Below, one piece after another: positions 55,901 through 62,970 of a stretch of 64,000 nucleotides of DNA. Under the pieces are notes generated by a model, which worked only from the letters and a program-made list of their open reading frames with translations, was not told where the DNA came from and ran no database searches. The translations under genes were made by a program, and so were the position numbers. The stretch is taken from NCBI GenBank assembly GCA_028279375.1, contig JANQNW010000022.1, positions 54,319 through 118,318 on the forward strand, in the 5' to 3' direction. How positions within the stretch are numbered: the first letter of the stretch is position 1; each line of letters begins with the position of its first letter. Source of the stretch: Phycisphaerales bacterium (GTDB lineage Bacteria > Planctomycetota > Phycisphaerae > Phycisphaerales > UBA1924).

Positions 55901-56550
55901 TGGTGTGGGCGCTCGTGGTCACATACCTGCTGATGGCGGCGCTCTTCGAGAGCTTCGTGTATCCGCTGGTGATCATGTTCACGGTGCCGCTGGCCATCGT
56001 GGGCGGCTTCGCGGGATTGCGGATCGTGCATGACATCACGATGCAGAATCCGTACCTGCAGCCGCAGCAGCTTGATGTGCTGACGATGCTCGGGTTCGTG
56101 ATCCTGATCGGCGTCGTGGTGAACAACGCGATTCTGCTGGTGCACCAGGCGCTGAACTTCATGCGCAGCAACGAGTTCGGCGACGAGCCGATGCCGATGA
56201 TGGAGGCGGTCGCTGAAGCGGTGCGCACGCGCATTCGCCCGATCTTCATGAGCACGATGACGTCGGTCGGCGGCATGACGCCGCTGGTGCTCTTCCCCGG
56301 CGCCGGGTCTGAGCTCTATCGCGGGCTCGGGTCGGTCGTGATCGGAGGCCTGCTCGTGGCGACGATCTTCACGCTGCTGCTGGCGCCGATGCTGCTGAGC
56401 CTGGTGCTGCAAATGACGGAGGGGCTCCGCATGGTGTTCCGCCGGACGGGCGATCCGACGAACACGCCCGCTAAGCGTCCCGGCGCGGACGCGTTCGAGC
56501 CTGCCGCAGCGCCGGCGATGCCTGACGCGCGTGAACTGGAGCCGGTCTGA
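52951..56550 (+). CDS. RND-family efflux transporter permease
   Basis: 1,199 residues, longer than the usual ~1,040. Starts MDLVKGSIARPVTVSVCVLLVVMFGMIG, with RND signatures: VETRWAGRSPEEIVERIT, proton-path helix 4 GLAFAVGMVVDNAIVVLENI (Asp) and the helix 10-11 half FVILIGVVVNNAILLVHQAL, in which the equivalent acidic position is Asn. A proton-driven exporter of drugs, metals or lipids, fed by the adaptor gene 3 bp upstream. An extra 130 or so residues lie in the middle and near 900. No outer-membrane TolC-like gene adjoins. It converges with the phosphoesterase gene 10 bp away. Confidence 0.9.
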   Translation: MDLVKGSIARPVTVSVCVLLVVMFGMIGVNAIPIQLTPNVDRPIVTVETRWAGRSPEEIVERITQEQEEQLKNVNNLRKMVSVSNEGQSSISLEFMVGADIGRALQEVSDALRQVPEYPADVDEPTVRATEGSTENAIAWIIIELPAELADEHPGFEISHLFDQFEKEVKPFLERIDGVARVNIYGGRPRETRVLADARRLARHGLTYRDLVQALRSENLNISAGAIAEGKRDYRIRVVGQFETEEDVLETIIAYRNGAPIYVRDVAEVEIGYTKERGFVRSHEGACMAMNLNRQNDANVMVVMEELRERLDEVRTDILPTMHPTAGPHLVMRQVYDETVYISSAISLVTQNLWIGGLIAAGVLLLFLRSFISTGVVALAIPISVVGTFLALLAMGRTLNVVSLAGLAFAVGMVVDNAIVVLENIDRRLSLGDGPMQAAYRGAREVWGAVLASTLTTVAVFVPILTIREEAGQLFGDISLAIVAAVALSLLVSVTVIPAACSRWLHAGMLAGHHGLRRAWDNLFGVAPVFGKLADGVRCLIFWLITGWRAWSLRPLLIVALTAASLFGAAKLIPPLDYLPAGNRNLVFGGLLIPPGYSVDHMREISKRVESKLMPYYEAQSKIRGTTEGLAPITRFDGDPYEPVAVKNFFIGSFSGGMFLGGRSEDPTRVIPVGQLITNAMLDIPDSYGGASQTNLFGRGISGGNTVDLEISGPSLERVNTVASAMFQSAAAIYGFGKVRTNPANFNLPQQEWKVRLTETGRELGVRPETLGVAARAFFDGAFVGDFHLEGDTIDLVVLPEQGKLGYKEQLESMPIVTPSGRVVPFDTVATIERGLAPQSIQRIEELPSVTISVTPPVGAAIETVMSDLQGKVIGPVEAAGLIDRSMRVRLEGTAAKLDEVKSALIGDASAIRPSRSMEVFLQASGAVILFGGIAVGILALVRFARRRDPRFIYGMLGAVLVGGILATVLSSLSVMPELATGRLVWALVVTYLLMAALFESFVYPLVIMFTVPLAIVGGFAGLRIVHDITMQNPYLQPQQLDVLTMLGFVILIGVVVNNAILLVHQALNFMRSNEFGDEPMPMMEAVAEAVRTRIRPIFMSTMTSVGGMTPLVLFPGAGSELYRGLGSVVIGGLLVATIFTLLLAPMLLSLVLQMTEGLRMVFRRTGDPTNTPAKRPGADAFEPAAAPAMPDARELEPV

Positions 56551-56560
56551 GAAGCTGGAT

Positions 56561-57310
56561 TCAGGCGCCGACTTTGAGTCGTTCGCCGAGCATGTCGGGA
56601 AGACCTGCGGCGCTGATCTTCGACTGCACCTTGTCAATGTCGTATACGACACGGTGAATGCAGAACGTGCTCTTGTCGGTGTCGAGGATGGCCCAGGAGG
56701 CGTCCGGATTGCCATCGCGCGGCTGGCCGACAGAGCCCGGGTTGACGATCAGTCTTCCGAATTGCGGGAGGACGATGTTCACGCCCACGGGTGCGAGCAG
56801 GCATCCGACGTCTTCGCCACTGGTGATGTCGCCGCCACAGTTGAAGATCGAGGGGATGTGCGTGTGGCCGACGGCGCCGAGTGTGGTGTCCATCGCGGCA
56901 AGGGCGTCAGCGGCTTCGGCGCGCCCCGTGATGTAGGCGAATCGCTGCGGGCCGAATGAGCCATGCGTGAGCGAGACACCATCGACGACGGTTCGGCGCT
57001 CCCAGTAGCTGATGGCCTGGCACTGGTGCTTGGTGAGGTTGTTGCGCGAATATTCGATGGCGACAGCGGCGGCCTCGTTGAAGGCGCCGAGACGGGGTCT
57101 TCCGAGCGCAGCCTCATCGTGGTTGCCAATGAGGATGACGTCGCAGGACTCGTAGGCGAGATCGACACAGGCGCCGGGATCCGGCCCATAGCCGACGACG
57201 TCGCCGAGGCACACGAGCACCTCGCATGCGCTGGCGCGGACATCGGCCAGCACGGCCTCGAATGCCTCGAGGTTGGCGTGGATATCCGAGATGAGAGCGA
57301 TGCGTGGCAT
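56561..57310 (-). CDS. Metallophosphoesterase (YfcE-like)
   Basis: 249 residues with all family blocks: ALISDIHANLEAF, CLGDVVGYGPDPG, IGNHD, LTHGSFG, VGHTHIP and NPGSVGQPRDGNP. Binds two metals (Mn/Fe) and cleaves a phosphodiester or phosphomonoester; substrate unknown. The 248-bp region to infC holds a hairpin (57349-57367, 7 bp) and the palindrome TGGGCCAAGGCCCA (57457-57470), but no T-run. ATG 57310 lacks a clear Shine-Dalgarno. Confidence 0.88.
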   Translation of the reverse strand: MPRIALISDIHANLEAFEAVLADVRASACEVLVCLGDVVGYGPDPGACVDLAYESCDVILIGNHDEAALGRPRLGAFNEAAAVAIEYSRNNLTKHQCQAISYWERRTVVDGVSLTHGSFGPQRFAYITGRAEAADALAAMDTTLGAVGHTHIPSIFNCGGDITSGEDVGCLLAPVGVNIVLPQFGRLIVNPGSVGQPRDGNPDASWAILDTDKSTFCIHRVVYDIDKVQSKISAAGLPDMLGERLKVGA

Positions 57311-57558
57311 GCGCGGTCGATTGGCGACTCTCAGCGGGACGAAGGGCGCCCCCGGCCGATCCGGGGGAAGTCGAGCACGGACTGTATATCGGCTTGGTGG
57401 GCCGATTCCTTGCCTCAGGAGGGGATGTGACTCCGGGCGTTCTGCGGGGCGTCCGATGGGCCAAGGCCCACTGGAGAGCGGCGCAACACGCTGATCGAGC
57501 GGAGGATCGGTCTCCGCGGATGGGGGCCGCTCACACGGTCTTTCGACGAATCGGGGCC

Positions 57559-58227
57559 TCAGGTTCCGGCGGAGTCGACGTCCTCGGCGACGGACTCGGT
57601 CGATTCCTGCTTGGCCGGCTCGGGCGTGGGGGCTTCGGCCTCTTCGCGCGCCTTCTTCCGCTTGATGGCCTCGATCTTCGTCTTGTCCGGAGCGAGGATG
57701 AGGGAGAGCCTGCGGCCGGCTTGCTTGGGAGGCGTCTCAACCTTCGCAACGTCTTCGAGGCTGTCGATGATGCCGCGCAGTCGCTTCATGCCAAGTTCGC
57801 GATGCATCATCTCGCGTCCACGGAACTGCTGGACGAGGAGGACCTTGTGTCCATCCATGAGGAACTTGCGCGCCTGATCGACGCGGATCTGGACGTCATG
57901 CGGATCGATCTTGATTGATCGACCGAGACGGACTTCCTTCATCTCCGCCTGACGTGACGCGGCGCGATTCTTCTGGTCTTTCTTGGACTGCTCGTACTTG
58001 AACTTGCCATAGTCCATGATCTTGCAGACCGGGGGTCTGGAGTCTGGCACGACTTCGACAAGATCGAGCTCGGCGGCCTGCGCGCGCTGCTTGGCGTCGA
58101 AGAGTTCCACGACACCGACCTGTTCGTCATTCTCGTCGATCAGGCGGACCGGAGAGATCCGGATCATGTCGTTGACGCGCGTCCTCTTTACGGGACCAGC
58201 ATCGCGGTAGTAGCGTCTTCTTCCGAT
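57559..58227 (-). CDS. infC: Translation initiation factor IF-3, initiating at AUC
   Basis: It binds the 30S subunit and proofreads start-codon choice. The 222 residues from codon ATC 58227 read (M)GRRRYYRDAGPVKRTRVND, then MIRISPVRLIDENDEQVGVV, the normal start of the IF-3 N-domain, then VCKIMDYGKFKYEQSKK and IRVDQARKFLMDGHKVLL. ATG 58167 would omit the first 20 residues, including conserved-type RVND. AAGGAG (58235-58240) lies 7 nt from the ATC and is badly placed for any later ATG. It has a 35-residue acidic tail. thrS is 300 bp upstream, as in the thrS-infC operons of other bacteria; rpmI/rplT do not follow. Confidence 0.93.
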   Translation of the reverse strand: MGRRRYYRDAGPVKRTRVNDMIRISPVRLIDENDEQVGVVELFDAKQRAQAAELDLVEVVPDSRPPVCKIMDYGKFKYEQSKKDQKNRAASRQAEMKEVRLGRSIKIDPHDVQIRVDQARKFLMDGHKVLLVQQFRGREMMHRELGMKRLRGIIDSLEDVAKVETPPKQAGRRLSLILAPDKTKIEAIKRKKAREEAEAPTPEPAKQESTESVAEDVDSAGT

Positions 58228-58240
58228 GGCGAAGCTCCTT
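58225..58240 (-). promoter_or_regulatory. Shine-Dalgarno and non-canonical AUC start of infC
   Basis: On the minus strand AAGGAG, 7 nt, ATC. A rare start codon at infC is a known autoregulation device (AUU in E. coli): when IF-3 is plentiful it rejects the poor codon. Confidence 0.8.
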
Positions 58241-58527
58241 CAGGCCGAACAGTGGGGTTGGAGTCGAATGGCGACGTCGCCGCGTTCTTCGTGACGCGTC
58301 TCGGCTCCGATCAGATGGGAAGATGTGATCCGGATCATGCGAGCGATGAAGCGCAAATGCGATTCACGCTTTGGATTCCAGGGGCGCTTTGATCTGCATC
58401 CGTGGGATTGCTCCGGACCGGTCGTCGCGCAGACGCGCGAAAGTCGCAGGCGACCGACGCCTGCAACGGGAGGTTACTTCGGCAGTTTCCGCCGGGCAAG
58501 CCAAAACCGCGTCCGGATCCTGTGAGA
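58228..58527 (-). other. thrS-infC intergenic leader, 300 bp
   Basis: Gene-free apart from the infC Shine-Dalgarno. It holds a perfect 7-bp hairpin (58446-58464, GCAGGCG/CGCCTGC) and the palindrome TGATCCGGATCA (58326-58337). Neither has a T-run. I see no promoter and no recognisable riboswitch. A structured infC leader or a second promoter is possible. Confidence 0.4.
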
Positions 58528-60612
58528 TCAGGCCTGGGCGCTGCTCATTTCGAAGCTCTGGATGACGGTCCCGGCGCCGCGCGTGGCGATCTCGTTGGCG
58601 ATGGTCTCGACGAATCGATCGAGCTCCATGGCGCCGAGGTCCTTCTGGATGCCCCGGGCGCGAACCGAGACGCTGCCTGATTCCGCATCTCGCGGTCCGA
58701 CAATCAGGAGATAGGGGATACGCTCCTCAGCGCCGACCTTGATCTTCGCCTGAACGCGCTCGTTGGAGTCGTCGAGCGAGCAGCGGACGTGCGCTTCCTT
58801 CAGCGCGGCGAGGACCTTTCCGGCGTAGTCGTTGCTCTTCTCGCTCACTGGGAGCACACGCACCTGCTCCGGAGCGAGCCACGTCGGGAAGGCCCCGGCG
58901 AAGTGCTCGATCAGGACGCCGACGAATCGCTCCATCGAACCGAAGGGCGCGCGGTGAATCATCACCGGCCGGTGCTGCGCGTTGTCGGCGCCGATGTAGG
59001 AAAGATCGAACCGGCGCGGGAGGTTGTAGTCCACCTGCACGGTGCCGAGCTGCCACTCACGCCCGATGACGTCCTGGACGACGAAATCGATCTTCGGTCC
59101 GTAGAACGCGGCCTCGCCCGGCTCCTGTGAGAACTGGACATTGAGAGATTCCGCAGCGTCGATGCAGGCTTGCTCGGCACGATCCCACAGTTCGGAGTCA
59201 CCGACGTATTTGGAGGAGTCGGTGTCGCGAAGGCCCACGCGCACGCGGTAATCGGTGATGTCCAGCGTGGAGAAGATCTTCTTGACGATGGACAGACAGC
59301 CCTGCAATTCGCCGGCCACCTGCTCCTCGGTGCAGAAGAGGTGCGCATCGTCCTGCGTGAAGCCGCGAACTCGGGTCATGCCGTTGAGTTCGCCAGACTG
59401 CTCCCAGCGATAGACCGTGCCGAACTCAGCGAGCCTGACCGGGAGATCGCGATAGGAGTGGGGCTGACTCTTGTAGATGCGGATGTGGAATGGGCAGTTC
59501 ATCGGCTTGAGCAGGTAGCCCTCGATGTCTCCCTCGCGCAGGCGATTTGAGAGATCGGCGCAGGAGCAGCCCTCGGTCGCCATCTCTTCGAGCGACTCGC
59601 GCATCACGATCGGTGGGTACTGCGAGTCCTGGTAGTAGGGGAAGTGACCGCTGGTCTTGAACAGGTCGAGCTTGCCGATGTGCGGTGTAAAGACCTGCTC
59701 GTATCCCTGCTTGCGGAGTTCTCCGGAGATGAACTGCTGGAGCTCCTCGCGAACGACGGCGCCCTTGGGTGTCCAGAGAACGAGCCCCTGGCCGACCATC
59801 TCATCGATGTGAAAGAGCCCGAGCTTTCTGCCGAGCGCGCGATGATCGCGTTTCTTGGCCTCCTCGAGTTGATTGAGGTAGGCGTTCAACGACTTCTTGT
59901 CGGGGAAGGCTGTGCCGTAGACGCGGGTGAGAGAGTCGGAGTTCTCATCGCCGTGCCAGTACGCGGAGGCGAGGGACATGACCTTGCAGGCGCCGATGCG
60001 TCCCGAGCTGGGGACGTGGGGGCCTCTGCAGAGATCCTCCCAGTCCTTGCCCGGCTCACCGGTGGCGTACCAGGAGAGTCCCTCGGAGCCCGCATCGATC
60101 GCGCGCTGCGCATTGTCGATCTTGAACTTGCTGCCCTCGCCCTCGAGCTTGTTCATCCCGTCGGCGACGGGCATCTCGTAGCGGGTGAAGGGGCGGTCTT
60201 CACCGATGATCTTCTGTATCTCCTTCTCGATCTCGGGGAAGAGATCGGAGGAGAGGGCGCTCTCCGGCGGGATGGCCATGTCGTAGTAGAAGCCGTGCTC
60301 GAGCGGCGGGCCGTAGACGAGTTGCACGCCGGGGACGAGACGCTGGATGGCCTCGGCCATGACATGTGCGGCGGAGTGACGCAGGAGGTACAGAGCGTCC
60401 GGATTGAGATTCTTCTGACGGTCGGTCGCGGTGACGATCTCGAGCTCGCAGTCTTCGGAGAGGAGCGTGCTGAGATCGGAGAGAACGCCATCGACCTTGC
60501 ATCCGAGGGCGGCTTTGGCGAGTCCCGGTCCGATGTCCATCGTGACGTCGAGCGCGGTGACGGGCTCGGCGAAGGAACGGACGGATCCATCTGGAAGTGT
60601 GATGTTTGGCAT
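58528..60612 (-). CDS. thrS: Threonine-tRNA ligase
   Basis: It charges tRNA-Thr. 694 residues: TGS-like N-terminal (MPNITLPDGSVRSFAEPVTALDV), the editing domain (HSAAHVMAEAI; the zinc/editing histidines and GFYYD), the class II catalytic core with LKPMNCPFHIRIYKSQPHSYRDLPVRLAEFGTVYRWEQSGELNG, HRAPFGSMERFVGVLIEHF, and the anticodon domain at the end. It is controlled by an attenuator-like leader: a threonine-rich peptide and terminator hairpin precede the ATG by about 45-165 bp. ATG 60612 has a poor Shine-Dalgarno. infC follows. Confidence 0.96.
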   Translation of the reverse strand: MPNITLPDGSVRSFAEPVTALDVTMDIGPGLAKAALGCKVDGVLSDLSTLLSEDCELEIVTATDRQKNLNPDALYLLRHSAAHVMAEAIQRLVPGVQLVYGPPLEHGFYYDMAIPPESALSSDLFPEIEKEIQKIIGEDRPFTRYEMPVADGMNKLEGEGSKFKIDNAQRAIDAGSEGLSWYATGEPGKDWEDLCRGPHVPSSGRIGACKVMSLASAYWHGDENSDSLTRVYGTAFPDKKSLNAYLNQLEEAKKRDHRALGRKLGLFHIDEMVGQGLVLWTPKGAVVREELQQFISGELRKQGYEQVFTPHIGKLDLFKTSGHFPYYQDSQYPPIVMRESLEEMATEGCSCADLSNRLREGDIEGYLLKPMNCPFHIRIYKSQPHSYRDLPVRLAEFGTVYRWEQSGELNGMTRVRGFTQDDAHLFCTEEQVAGELQGCLSIVKKIFSTLDITDYRVRVGLRDTDSSKYVGDSELWDRAEQACIDAAESLNVQFSQEPGEAAFYGPKIDFVVQDVIGREWQLGTVQVDYNLPRRFDLSYIGADNAQHRPVMIHRAPFGSMERFVGVLIEHFAGAFPTWLAPEQVRVLPVSEKSNDYAGKVLAALKEAHVRCSLDDSNERVQAKIKVGAEERIPYLLIVGPRDAESGSVSVRARGIQKDLGAMELDRFVETIANEIATRGAGTVIQSFEMSSAQA

Positions 60613-60654
60613 GACTCGAGAAGGCCTGGTGAGAGGGAATGTGGGACGCGGTTC

Positions 60655-60694
60655 AAAAAGACAACCGCCCGGCCACTTGTATCGGCCGGGCGGT
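60655..60694 (-). terminator. Attenuator terminator hairpin in the thrS leader
   Basis: A perfect 11-bp stem ACCGCCCGGCC/GGCCGGGCGGT (60664-60674 and 60684-60694, 9-nt loop) is followed on the minus strand by TGTC and five T (60655-60659). It lies between the thrS promoter and gene. The first-transcribed arm contains CCGGCC, which can pair instead with GGCCGG at 60718-60723, just beyond the leader-peptide stop: a plausible antiterminator. Confidence 0.85.
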
Positions 60695-60728
60695 GGGAAT
60701 GCACATCAAACGCTGAGCCGGCCGAAGC

Positions 60729-60776
60729 TCATCGGAAGCCGATCGTCGTCGTGGCAGTCGGGGTCAGCGTCTTCAT
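60729..60776 (-). CDS. Threonine-rich leader peptide of thrS
   Basis: ATG at 60776 gives MKTLTPTATTTIGFR and TGA: 15 residues, six of them Thr (codons ACG, ACC, ACT, ACG, ACG, ACG), three in a row. Such a run is the hallmark of amino-acid attenuators. Scarce charged tRNA-Thr would stall the ribosome here and leave the downstream GGCCGG free to disrupt the terminator. It begins about 4 nt after the predicted transcription start, so it would be nearly leaderless. No Shine-Dalgarno is seen. Confidence 0.8.
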   Translation of the reverse strand: MKTLTPTATTTIGFR

Positions 60777-60786
60777 GACAGCCGAG

Positions 60787-60815
60787 AGCGTAGCCGCTGG
60801 CTCGAGGGGGTTCAA
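60787..60815 (-). promoter_or_regulatory. Predicted sigma-70 promoter of thrS
   Basis: On the minus strand TTGAAC (60810-60815), exactly 17 bp, then TACGCT (60787-60792). Transcription would begin near 60780, just ahead of the leader peptide. It is in the divergent thrS-nrdR region. Confidence 0.65.
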
Positions 60816-60984
60816 TCAGAAGTTCTTGATCCGGGGCGAGGATCCGCTGTTTGTCGATTGACGAGTCGGGGTGCGGGCCTCGAAGATGCGGATCCGGATG
60901 ACGCCCGCGCCAGTGGAGGGCGCGGCAGTCCGGGACAGGGCGCGTCGCGCGTCGCTGACAGGATGTCCGGAGCCGACCAGAATC

Positions 60985-61479
60985 GTGATCTGCCCTTTCT
61001 GCCAACGAGACGATGACCGCGTCGTGGACTCCCGCGCCAGCGAAGGCGGGGCGACGATTCGGCGTCGGCGTCAATGCAACGCCTGCGAGAAGCGCTTTAC
61101 GACATACGAGCGCGTCGAGGAAGTGCATCGGCTGATGGTCGTGAAGCGCGACGGCTCGCGGACGCCGTTCTCACGTGAGAAGATCCTGGCGGGGATCCAG
61201 GCGGCGTGCGGCAAACGGCCGGTGCCGGAAGCGCTCAAACTCGAGATCGTCGATCTGATCGACGACGCGGCGCACCGAGAGAATGATCGCGAGATCACAT
61301 CGCAGGAGATCGGGCGTCGCGTCGCGGCGAGTCTTCGCGATCTCGATGAGATTGCGTACATACGCTTTGCGAGTGAGCATGAGCAGTTCAAGAGTGTCGG
61401 CGACATCCTCGAGACGGTGCGCCAGCTCGGTGAACGCGTGAAGGACCTTCCGGAGCAGCAGAAGCTGTTCGACGCGTGA
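60985..61479 (+). CDS. nrdR: Transcriptional repressor NrdR
   Basis: It represses ribonucleotide reductase genes via NrdR boxes, sensing ATP/dATP. 164 residues from GTG 60985: (M)ICPFCQRDDDRVVDSR...IRRRRQCNACEKRFTTYERVE (C4 zinc ribbon), then the ATP-cone (VVKRDGSRTPFSREKILAGIQAACGKRPV). The GTG gives the standard family N-terminus; the frame is open upstream to 60871 with a non-family sequence. No NrdR box was identified here. The lipoprotein gene follows after 23 bp. Confidence 0.92.
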   Translation: MICPFCQRDDDRVVDSRASEGGATIRRRRQCNACEKRFTTYERVEEVHRLMVVKRDGSRTPFSREKILAGIQAACGKRPVPEALKLEIVDLIDDAAHRENDREITSQEIGRRVAASLRDLDEIAYIRFASEHEQFKSVGDILETVRQLGERVKDLPEQQKLFDA

Positions 61480-61502
61480 ATGGAATCGCGGGAGTGGATG
61501 CG

Positions 61503-62117
61503 ATGAGCGAGGATCCCGGACTGAGGACGATGGCGGGCGCCGCGATGGCGATCGCGCTGCTGGTGGGAGTTGGGTGCGCGAGTTCGTCATCGCCCGCGGG
61601 CGCCTCGGCTCTGCAGCCTGCGCCTGAGACGAACAAGCCAGCCCCCGCGGAGTCAACGGGCTCCGATGTGGCGTCAGGCGAGGATTCGGGCGCTGAAGAC
61701 TCCGGGGTGACCTTCGCGCGCACCGAATCGGCTGATTCGTCGGGCGACACCGAGCCGGGACATGGTCCTCCGCTCGGGTTGATGGAGGGCGACAGCGCTG
61801 AGACGGAGACGGTCGCGTCGTCCAGCGCCGCTCGGGATTCGTCCAGTCGGCCGCGCTGGTGGGTCGACGACGCGATCATCGAGGACGGGCGCATCCTGAT
61901 CTCCGCCGAGGCGCTCGGGCGCGATGTGCTCACGGCGCGGCGCGCGGCCGTGGACGCCGGCTTCGATCGGCTGGAGACAGCGGTGCAGGGTGAGGTCCTG
62001 GACGAGCGCGTGATCTACACGGTCGTTGAGCCGCTGCCGGCGCGCAGCGCCTCCAGAACGGGCAATCGGTACGTGGGCTATGTGCTGATGTCCGCAGTGG
62101 CGCCGACGTCTGAATGA
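61503..62117 (+). CDS. Lipoprotein with LPP20-like C-terminal domain
   Basis: 204 residues. Lipobox VGC near residue 26, then a 90-residue low-complexity Ser/Ala/Glu linker and a compact domain (RPRWWVDDAIIEDGRILISAEALGRDVLTARRAAVDAGFDRLETAVQ...YVGYVLMS) resembling LPP20-type lipoprotein domains. Function unknown. ATG 61503 has GGAG about 8 nt upstream; a GTG overlapping the nrdR stop (61476) is less likely. It converges with the coiled-coil gene 15 bp away. Confidence 0.78.
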   Translation: MSEDPGLRTMAGAAMAIALLVGVGCASSSSPAGASALQPAPETNKPAPAESTGSDVASGEDSGAEDSGVTFARTESADSSGDTEPGHGPPLGLMEGDSAETETVASSSAARDSSSRPRWWVDDAIIEDGRILISAEALGRDVLTARRAAVDAGFDRLETAVQGEVLDERVIYTVVEPLPARSASRTGNRYVGYVLMSAVAPTSE

Positions 62118-62132
62118 CGAGGGCGGGCCGGT

Positions 62133-62918
62133 CTACTTCTTCGAGGCCATCATGGACTCACGAAGTTGCTCTTCCATGTAGAGGAAGGCGCCGCAGTTGA
62201 CGCATTGCGTCGGCGCGCCCTTGCCGAGGACGACGCTGATGACCTCCATCGGCATCATCATCTGGCATGAGCCGCAGGCATACTCCATGGAGCGTCTGCT
62301 GTGCTCCTCGAGGGGCGCCATCGCGTCTTCGACATCCTGCGTTGCGAGATGCTCGTAGATGGCGATGAGATCTCCGGGGACATCCTTGGCCGCGTCATCG
62401 CGCTCGACCTGCAGTTCGTCGAGGCGATCCTTGACTTCCTGCTCGCGCTCATCGCGCTGCGCCTTCGCGATCTCACAGATCTTGGTGCGTTCGGCGATCT
62501 GCTCGTTGATCTCCTCGACGCCTGCTTTGAGATCATCGATCTGGCCCATCGCCTCGAGCGCCTGAGTCTCAACGGCGCTTCGATCGTCCTTCAGCGTGCT
62601 CATCTCGGTGAGGAACGCGGAGTACTCCTTGTTCGTCTTCGCGGAGTTCAACTGCTCGCGGAGCTTGGCGATGCGATCGTCGATGGCGCCGAGTTCCGTT
62701 TCCTGGTTGTGGGACGTGGCTTCGAGCTGCCGGACCTGTCCGAGGAGGGCCTCGTGTCGCGTGTTCAGATCCGCGAGTTGCGCGGACTGTGCGTCGAGAT
62801 ATCGCTGGGCGGAGTCAATACGGGAGCGGAGGCCGCGCAGCTGTTGCTCGACCTTGTGAAGACGAAGAAGTTTCTCGATCGCGGGCATCCGTCGGCAGTG
62901 CTCCCAGTGGGTTGACAT
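62133..62918 (-). CDS. Coiled-coil protein with C4 zinc ribbon (CT398/DUF164-like)
   Basis: 261 residues. A long two-part coiled coil (residues about 12-190: EKLLRLHKVEQQLRGLRSRI..., EINEQIAERTKICEIAKAQRDEREQEVKDRLDELQ) ends in a zinc ribbon, YACGSCQMMMPMEV...TQCVNCGAFLYM. The CT398/DUF164 family is widespread; some members link secretion and flagellar or RNA functions. ATG 62918 is used; ATG 62888 (MPAIEKLL) matches the usual family start equally well. Confidence 0.85.
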   Translation of the reverse strand: MSTHWEHCRRMPAIEKLLRLHKVEQQLRGLRSRIDSAQRYLDAQSAQLADLNTRHEALLGQVRQLEATSHNQETELGAIDDRIAKLREQLNSAKTNKEYSAFLTEMSTLKDDRSAVETQALEAMGQIDDLKAGVEEINEQIAERTKICEIAKAQRDEREQEVKDRLDELQVERDDAAKDVPGDLIAIYEHLATQDVEDAMAPLEEHSRRSMEYACGSCQMMMPMEVISVVLGKGAPTQCVNCGAFLYMEEQLRESMMASKK

Positions 62919-62970
62919 CGAAGTGTATCACCTCGACGGCGTCACGGGGCCTTTAGAGCGGGATCCATCG

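Noticed and set aside
57346..57470. Terminator after infC
   Set aside because: Hairpins at 57349-57367 and 57457-57470 lack any T-run on the minus strand, so intrinsic termination is not supported.
60706..61128. A 140-codon minus frame overlapping nrdR
   Set aside because: It is antisense to the nrdR start and crosses the thrS promoter and leader peptide in another frame; no family features.
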